A stretch of DNA of 64,000 nucleotides, from positions 40,720-104,719 of the forward strand of contig NZ_JBCDMV010000018.1 of the NCBI RefSeq assembly GCF_038433135.1, in the 5' to 3' direction. The position numbers and the translations under genes are program-made. The first letter of the stretch is position 1, and the number at the start of each line of letters is the position of its first letter. The stretch is from Luteococcus sp038433135. GTDB lineage: Bacteria > Actinomycetota > Actinomycetes > Propionibacteriales > Propionibacteriaceae. The notes beneath the pieces were generated by a model that was not told the DNA's origin, ran no database searches, and saw nothing but the letters and a program-made list of their open reading frames with translations. This document shows positions 59,502 to 64,000 of this stretch, in pieces.

Positions 59502-60035
59502 TCAGTCATGGAGCTCGTCGTCGGGCTCCGCCAGCGCCTGCTCTGGGGTGCCGAAGAGCAACTCGGAGAGCATCACATGCACCCGCTCCACGTCGGGGAT
59601 GTCGGTCAGGTAGACCGGATCCTCCGCGGCGGTGGTGAGCTTCAGCGTGCCGCAGCCCAGCATCCGGTCGATCAGGCCGCGTTCGCTGGCGATGTCGTTG
59701 ATCCGGGTGAGCGGCAGGTCATGCCCGCTACGGGTGATGATGCCCTCACGGTGGATGATCCGGCGGGTGGTCAGCGTCCAGGTATTGGACCACCAGCGCA
59801 GCACCGGCAGGATCACCAGCCCGAACAGGGCCAGCACTCCGGCACCCAACAGACCCCAGGTGCCATAGGGCTCGGCGCTGGCGGGCATCATGGCCAGACC
59901 GAAGCCCAGCCCCACCGCCAGCAGCAGCAGGGCCAGCACCGGCAGGATCAGCGCCTTGGCGTGGGTGTGCATCCGTCGCACGATCTGCTCGTCGGCACCC
60001 AGGTGTTTGCGGGCACGGGGGGAAGAAGTGGCCAT
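59502..60035 (-). CDS. Membrane protein with bacterial PH (DUF304/bPH2) domain
   Basis: A 177-residue protein with two membrane helices (about residues 27-48 and 58-80) followed by a bacterial PH domain (about 85-155): WTLTTRRIIHREGIITRSGHDLPLTRINDIASERGLIDRMLG-type sequence is very typical of DUF304. The tail is acidic and cytoplasmic. Function unknown in this family. It converges with birA and diverges from purK, 69 bases apart. Confidence 0.88.
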   Translation of the reverse strand: MATSSPRARKHLGADEQIVRRMHTHAKALILPVLALLLLAVGLGFGLAMMPASAEPYGTWGLLGAGVLALFGLVILPVLRWWSNTWTLTTRRIIHREGIITRSGHDLPLTRINDIASERGLIDRMLGCGTLKLTTAAEDPVYLTDIPDVERVHVMLSELLFGTPEQALAEPDDELHD

Positions 60036-60092
60036 GCGTCAACAGTAGCCGCGCGCCGGTCAGTGCCTACCGGTCCGGCGGCGCGCACGCGG

Positions 60093-60098
60093 TAAGGT
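60093..60098 (+). promoter_or_regulatory. -10 element of a leaderless purKE operon
   Basis: TAAGGT lies 6 bases before the purK GTG at 60105. The operon lacks a ribosome-binding site there. Confidence 0.45.
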
Positions 60099-60104
60099 CT
60101 GTGC

Positions 60105-61304
60105 GTGAATTCAGCCAGTCCTCGTCCTTATGTGATCGGCATCATCGGCGGCGGCCAGTTGGCCCGGATGATGCACCAGGCCAGCATCGGTCTGGGGGTG
60201 CGAGTCCGCCTGCTGGCCGAGGGCCCCGAGGTCTCCGCCGCCCAGGTGGTGCGCGACGTCACCGTCGGCGACTACACCGACCGGCAGGCGACGCTGGACT
60301 TCGCCAAGGGATGCGACGTGGTCACCTTCGACCACGAGCACGTCCCCACAGCCCTGCTGCACGAGATCGAGGAGCTGGGAGTGTCGGTCCGTCCCGGCCC
60401 GGAAGCCCTGGTGCACGCGCAGGACAAGGCGGTGATGCGCCGTCGGATGGCCGAGCTGGGTGCCCCCAACCCGGAATTCGAGGTCTGTGAGGATCGCGAC
60501 GCACTGATCGCCTTCGGGGAGCGGATCGGCTGGCCGGTGATCGCCAAGACCTCCCGCGGCGGCTATGACGGCAAGGGCGTGTGGAAGATCGACGGCCCCG
60601 AGCAGGCCCAGGAACCCTTTGACGCGCTGGCCCAGGAGGCCACCACCGTCGACGGCGGCGTGATCGACCGGAGCGGCACCGTGATCGTCGCGGAGGAATT
60701 CGTCGACTTCGCGCGCGAGCTGTCCGCCCTGGTCTGCCGCTCCCCGCAAGGACAGGCCGTCGCCTACCCGATCAGCGAGACCGTGCAGCGCGACGGCATC
60801 TGCGCCGAGACCATCACCCCGGCGCCGGACCTGTCCGAGGAGCAGGCCAGCGAGTTGCAGCAGCTGGCCCTGCGGATCGCCGGGGAGCTGGGCGTCGTCG
60901 GGCTGCTGGCCGTCGAGCTGATGCAGCGCAAGGACGGCTCCGTGGTGGTCAATGAGCTGGCGATGCGCCCGCACAACACCGGTCACTGGAGCATCGACGG
61001 GGCCAACACCAGCCAGTTCGAGAATCACCTGCGCGCCGCGCTGGACCTGCCGCTGGGTGATCCGGGGCTGCGCGCCCCACACGTCGTGATGACCAATGTT
61101 CTGGGCGGCGACGAACCAGACCTGACCGGCGCCCTGCAACACTGCTTCGCCCGCGACCGTCGGCTGCGGGTGCACCTGTACGGCAAGGACGTGAAGCCCG
61201 GCCGCAAGGTGGGCCACGTCACCACCTACGGCGAGGACCTGGACGACGTCACCAAGCGCGCCCGGCACGCCGCCGGCTACCTGATGGGAGACCCCGATGC
61301 CTGA
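60105..61304 (+). CDS. purK: 5-(carboxyamino)imidazole ribonucleotide synthase
   Basis: Carboxylates AIR with ATP and bicarbonate to N5-CAIR in purine biosynthesis. The 399-residue ATP-grasp enzyme has GIIGGGQLARMMHQAS at the N-terminus, VTFDHEHVP near 65, AKTSRGGYDGKGVW near 145 and NELAMRPHNTGHWS near 275, all family motifs. The GTG at 60105 has no ribosome-binding site but lies 6 bases after TAAGGT (60093-60098), suggesting a leaderless mRNA. purE starts inside its 3' end (8-base overlap). Confidence 0.95.
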   Translation: MNSASPRPYVIGIIGGGQLARMMHQASIGLGVRVRLLAEGPEVSAAQVVRDVTVGDYTDRQATLDFAKGCDVVTFDHEHVPTALLHEIEELGVSVRPGPEALVHAQDKAVMRRRMAELGAPNPEFEVCEDRDALIAFGERIGWPVIAKTSRGGYDGKGVWKIDGPEQAQEPFDALAQEATTVDGGVIDRSGTVIVAEEFVDFARELSALVCRSPQGQAVAYPISETVQRDGICAETITPAPDLSEEQASELQQLALRIAGELGVVGLLAVELMQRKDGSVVVNELAMRPHNTGHWSIDGANTSQFENHLRAALDLPLGDPGLRAPHVVMTNVLGGDEPDLTGALQHCFARDRRLRVHLYGKDVKPGRKVGHVTTYGEDLDDVTKRARHAAGYLMGDPDA

Positions 61305-61839
61305 CTCGATCACCCCGCTGTCCGTGCTGGCCGAAGCGGAGCGCAAGCCCGCGCTGGTGGGCATCGTGATGGGATCCGACTCCGACTGGCCCACGATGGA
61401 GGCCGCCACCGTCGCGCTGGACGAGTTCGGGATCGGCTGGGAGGCAGACGTCGTCAGCGCCCACCGGATGCCGGAGGACATGGTGCGTTATGGCCGCGAG
61501 GCCCACACCCGCGGGCTGCGCGCCATCATCGCGGGCGCCGGGGGAGCGGCCCACCTGCCGGGCATGCTCGCCGCCCTCACCCCGCTGCCGGTGATCGGCG
61601 TACCGGTGCCGCTGAAGTACCTTGACGGGATGGACTCCCTGCTGAGCATCGTGCAGATGCCCGCCGGGGTGCCGGTGGCGACGGTGAGCATCGGCAATGC
61701 CCGCAATGCCGGTCTGCTCGCGGCCCGGATGATCGCGGCCGGGGACCCGGAACTGACCCAGAAGATGCTGGACTTCCAGGCCTCGCTGCGCGACGTCGCC
61801 CTGGCCAAGGGTGAGAAGGTCCGCCAGCACAACCGCTGA
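61297..61839 (+). CDS. purE: N5-carboxyaminoimidazole ribonucleotide mutase
   Basis: Isomerises N5-CAIR, made by purK, to CAIR. The 180-residue class I PurE has the conserved VGIVMGSDSDWPTM near 22, VSAHRMPEDM near 53 and IIAGAGGAAHLPGM near 78, with the active-site His in each of the last two. The N-terminal 18 residues are an extension beyond the usual start. The ATG overlaps the purK end by 8 bases. Confidence 0.96.
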   Translation: MPDSITPLSVLAEAERKPALVGIVMGSDSDWPTMEAATVALDEFGIGWEADVVSAHRMPEDMVRYGREAHTRGLRAIIAGAGGAAHLPGMLAALTPLPVIGVPVPLKYLDGMDSLLSIVQMPAGVPVATVSIGNARNAGLLAARMIAAGDPELTQKMLDFQASLRDVALAKGEKVRQHNR

Positions 61840-61874
61840 CGGACCTCCCGTCGGGGCCGTTGAAGGCGGCGGCT

Positions 61875-62861
61875 TCAGGAGACGTCGCGACGCTGGAAGG
61901 CGGCCCAGCCCAGCAGCACCGTCAGAGCCGCCAGCCCGAAGAGCAGCAGCGCCCCGTCGACGCGGTCCAGATAGCGGGTGGGGTAGACGCAGTTCATCTC
62001 CGTGCCTCGTTGGCAGATCCTGACCGTGTAGCTCGACGAGCCATTCATCCACGCGTCGATGTTGCTGACCACGCCGAAGCGCTGGGCCCGGCTGTCGCCG
62101 TTGCCGCCAACGATTGCGGTGAAGCCCAGCCAGGCGGCACAGACGGCCAGTACGGCGGAGGTGTGCCGGGTGAGGAAGGCCAGCCCGGCCGCGCCCAGAG
62201 CCGCTGCGATGGCCAGGATGGTCGCGCGCCCCAGCCCGTAGAGCACGGAAAGCTGCATTCGGGGGGTCAGATCCGGCGTGAGGTGGTTGAGCTGGGCGAT
62301 CGCCCACACCCCTGCCAGGTAGAGCGTGGCGGTGATCACGCACAGCGCCAGCATGCCCAGCGCCAGCGCCAGCAGTTTGGCCCAGAAGACCCGGCTGCGG
62401 CGAGGTTCGAAGACCAGCCAACTGCCCAGGTTGCGGCTGGTGAACTCGGCGGCGATGAAGCTGGCACCCACCAGCAGCCCGACCAGACTCAGGCCCATCC
62501 CCAGGACCATGTCCACGCCGGAGGTCAGGGTGGACACGGGCGCGGGCTCCGCCCCGTAGGCGTAGGGCGCCGGCGCGAGATTGGCCTCGGTGCACTCCCA
62601 GGTGGCGTTGCCATACTTGGCGGCCACCTTGTTCTCATCGATGCACTGCTGAATCTGCTTGTCCTTGCTCTTCTCCCAGTCGGCCTGCGCTTCCTTCCAG
62701 GCCTGGACGTTGGCGGCCTGCACCTCCGCGGACATGGGCCGGGTGGACTTCCACCCGCCGAAGGCCAGCAAGCCCAGGGCGATCAGGGCCAGCAATACGG
62801 TGACGATGGTCAGCCGGCGGCGCACCAGGCGTCGCAGCTCCGCGGTGACGAGTCGCAGCAT
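61875..62861 (-). CDS. ABC-2-type transporter permease
   Basis: A 328-residue membrane protein with six helices. A first helix (about 18-36) is followed by a large extracellular loop with two Cys (KQIQQCIDENK, NATWECTE), then five helices (about 115-315) of the ABC-2 type, including LLVGASFIAAEFTSRNLGSWLVFEPRR, the usual cytoplasmic coupling element. AAGGAG precedes the ATG. It starts 1 base after the stop of the ATPase gene, and both are on the minus strand. Exporters of this type often carry antibiotics or lantibiotics; no substrate is evident here. Confidence 0.85.
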   Translation of the reverse strand: MLRLVTAELRRLVRRRLTIVTVLLALIALGLLAFGGWKSTRPMSAEVQAANVQAWKEAQADWEKSKDKQIQQCIDENKVAAKYGNATWECTEANLAPAPYAYGAEPAPVSTLTSGVDMVLGMGLSLVGLLVGASFIAAEFTSRNLGSWLVFEPRRSRVFWAKLLALALGMLALCVITATLYLAGVWAIAQLNHLTPDLTPRMQLSVLYGLGRATILAIAAALGAAGLAFLTRHTSAVLAVCAAWLGFTAIVGGNGDSRAQRFGVVSNIDAWMNGSSSYTVRICQRGTEMNCVYPTRYLDRVDGALLLFGLAALTVLLGWAAFQRRDVS

Positions 62862-62862
62862 G

Positions 62863-63864
62863 TCAGTTCTCCTTGGCGGTGGCGACGACGTCGTCGTGGC
62901 GGCGGCTGGGCACCAGGGGCGGTAGCTCGATCCCCGGCCCCTGGGTGGGGTGCGGGCCCTGCTGGTGGGTGAGTTCCAGGTAGACCGCCTCCAGATCTCG
63001 TCGGACGCTGACCAGTTCGCGCAGGTAGAGCCCGTCGTCGGCCAGCAGGTGGGTGATCCGGGCCGGATCCCCGGCACCCTCCACCAACAGGGCGGTGCCC
63101 TCGGTGGTGACGGCCATTCCCTGCTGCACCAGCACTTGCGCGGCACGGGTGGGGTCGTCCACCTGGATCCGCATCCGGCTGGCGCGGGCGCCCAGCAGGT
63201 CCACCACGGAACCCGAGGTGATCAGCTTGCCCTTGCCGATGATGCTCACCGTGTCGGCCATCTGCTCCACCTCGGAGAGGATGTGGGAGCTGACCAGCAC
63301 GGTGCGGCCCTCCCGTCCGAGGTTGCGGATGGTCTCGCGCACCTCGTGGATGCCGGACGGGTCGAGCCCATTGGTCGGCTCGTCGAAGATCAGCAGTTCC
63401 GGATCCTTGAGCAGGGTGGCGGCGACGGCCAGCCGCTGCTGCATGCCCAAGCTGAAGGTGCGGTAGGGATCCTTGGCGCGGTCGGTCAGGCCCACCTGGT
63501 CCAGCACCCGGCCCACCCGGGCACGGGGCACCCCGGCGGCGTCGGCGCCGAGTTCCAGGTTGAGCCGGGCGGAGAAGTTGGGGAAGAAGCGCGGGCGTTC
63601 CACCACGGCACCCACCTGGTTGATCACCTCAGGCAGGCGTCGGGGCACCTCGCGGCCCAGCAACTGCACCTGGCCGCGATCGGGGCGGACCAGCCCGAGC
63701 AGCATCCGGATGGTGGTGGTCTTGCCGGAACCGTTGGGCCCCAGGAAGCCGTGCACGCCGCCGCGCGGCACCTCAAGGTCAAGGCATTCGACGGCCACCC
63801 GGCTGCCGCGTAGCGTGCGGTAACTCTTGCGCAGTCCGCTGGTGCTGATCGCCAGCTCGGTCAT
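62863..63864 (-). CDS. ABC transporter ATPase (ABC-2/antibiotic-export type)
   Basis: A 333-residue ATPase paired with the permease downstream. Walker A GPNGSGKT near 45, a diverged signature FSLGMQQR near 138 and Walker B LLIFDEPTNGLDPSG near 160, then a C-terminal domain (about 225-300) with VAEGAGD-like regulatory sequence. This is the CcmA-like, DrrA-like subfamily of exporters. The ATG at 63864 is chosen; GTG at 63873 is an alternative. The G run after 63893 begins only 29 bases upstream, so the promoter region is unreliable. Confidence 0.9.
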   Translation of the reverse strand: MTELAISTSGLRKSYRTLRGSRVAVECLDLEVPRGGVHGFLGPNGSGKTTTIRMLLGLVRPDRGQVQLLGREVPRRLPEVINQVGAVVERPRFFPNFSARLNLELGADAAGVPRARVGRVLDQVGLTDRAKDPYRTFSLGMQQRLAVAATLLKDPELLIFDEPTNGLDPSGIHEVRETIRNLGREGRTVLVSSHILSEVEQMADTVSIIGKGKLITSGSVVDLLGARASRMRIQVDDPTRAAQVLVQQGMAVTTEGTALLVEGAGDPARITHLLADDGLYLRELVSVRRDLEAVYLELTHQQGPHPTQGPGIELPPLVPSRRHDDVVATAKEN

Positions 63865-63893
63865 GGTCTCCACCCCGGTGAAACTACGGCAGT

Positions 63894-64000
<107 letters not shown>

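Overview
The window is a 64 kb piece of a high-GC, protein-dense actinobacterial chromosome. The mdh, acyl-CoA carboxylase beta/epsilon and biotinylated alpha subunit genes, the acetate symporter, a DUF3017 gene next to folD, Sir2, LytR-CpsA-Psr and cell-wall-binding-repeat proteins, GTG starts and probable leaderless promoters all fit Actinomycetota. A Propionibacteriaceae-like organism is my best guess, from gene content only. I see no rRNA, tRNA, CRISPR array, insertion sequence or prophage. The last 107 bases are a pure G run that looks like a sequencing artefact, so the contig probably ends at about 63893.

Layout, left to right. 1-1140: 5' part of a RecF/SMC-like AAA ATPase, visibly less GC-rich than its neighbours and cut by the window edge. 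1281-7165: one-carbon and central metabolism (folD, DUF3017, mdh, a DUF485-acetate symporter pair with a CRP/GlxR-type operator, purU). 7229-10526: acidic protein, CNNM/HlyC membrane protein, APH-like kinase. 10743-16542: BMP-type nucleoside ABC importer operon followed by cytidine deaminase. 16630-25049: LCP protein, Hsp20 under a HAIR box, RNase HI-NTF2 fusion, secreted zinc metallopeptidase, metG, BenE-like transporter. 25210-30121: four-gene cluster of a binding-protein-VWA lipoprotein, a membrane coiled-coil protein, an anchored binding protein and TelA, preceded by a PHO-box-like direct repeat. 30164-45586: Sir2, surface protein, CPBP protease, DUF2207, phosphosugar mutase, PNP, LpdA, hydrolase and the biotin carboxylase/carrier subunit. 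45729-50759: Nudix, CorA and an ECF vitamin/metal transporter (T, A, S). 51086-55749: SDR, small lipoprotein, the metQNI methionine importer behind a short Met-rich reading frame, and Maf. 55819-63864: DUF937, carboxylase epsilon and beta, BirA, PH-domain protein, purK-purE and an ABC-2 exporter.

Links between genes: BirA would biotinylate the carrier domain of the carboxylase encoded at both 43.8-45.6 kb and 56.6-58.5 kb. Nucleoside import, cytidine deaminase and PNP form a salvage set; purU, folD, purK and purE feed purine synthesis. The two most interesting signals are (a) a probably leaderless 27-codon reading frame with six Met codons followed by mutually exclusive stems just upstream of metQ, which looks like a methionine attenuator, and (b) the TelA/VWA/binding-protein cluster with its possible phosphate-responsive operator. 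A pair of 59-bp intergenic repeats (50863 and 59429), both between convergent genes, is unexplained.
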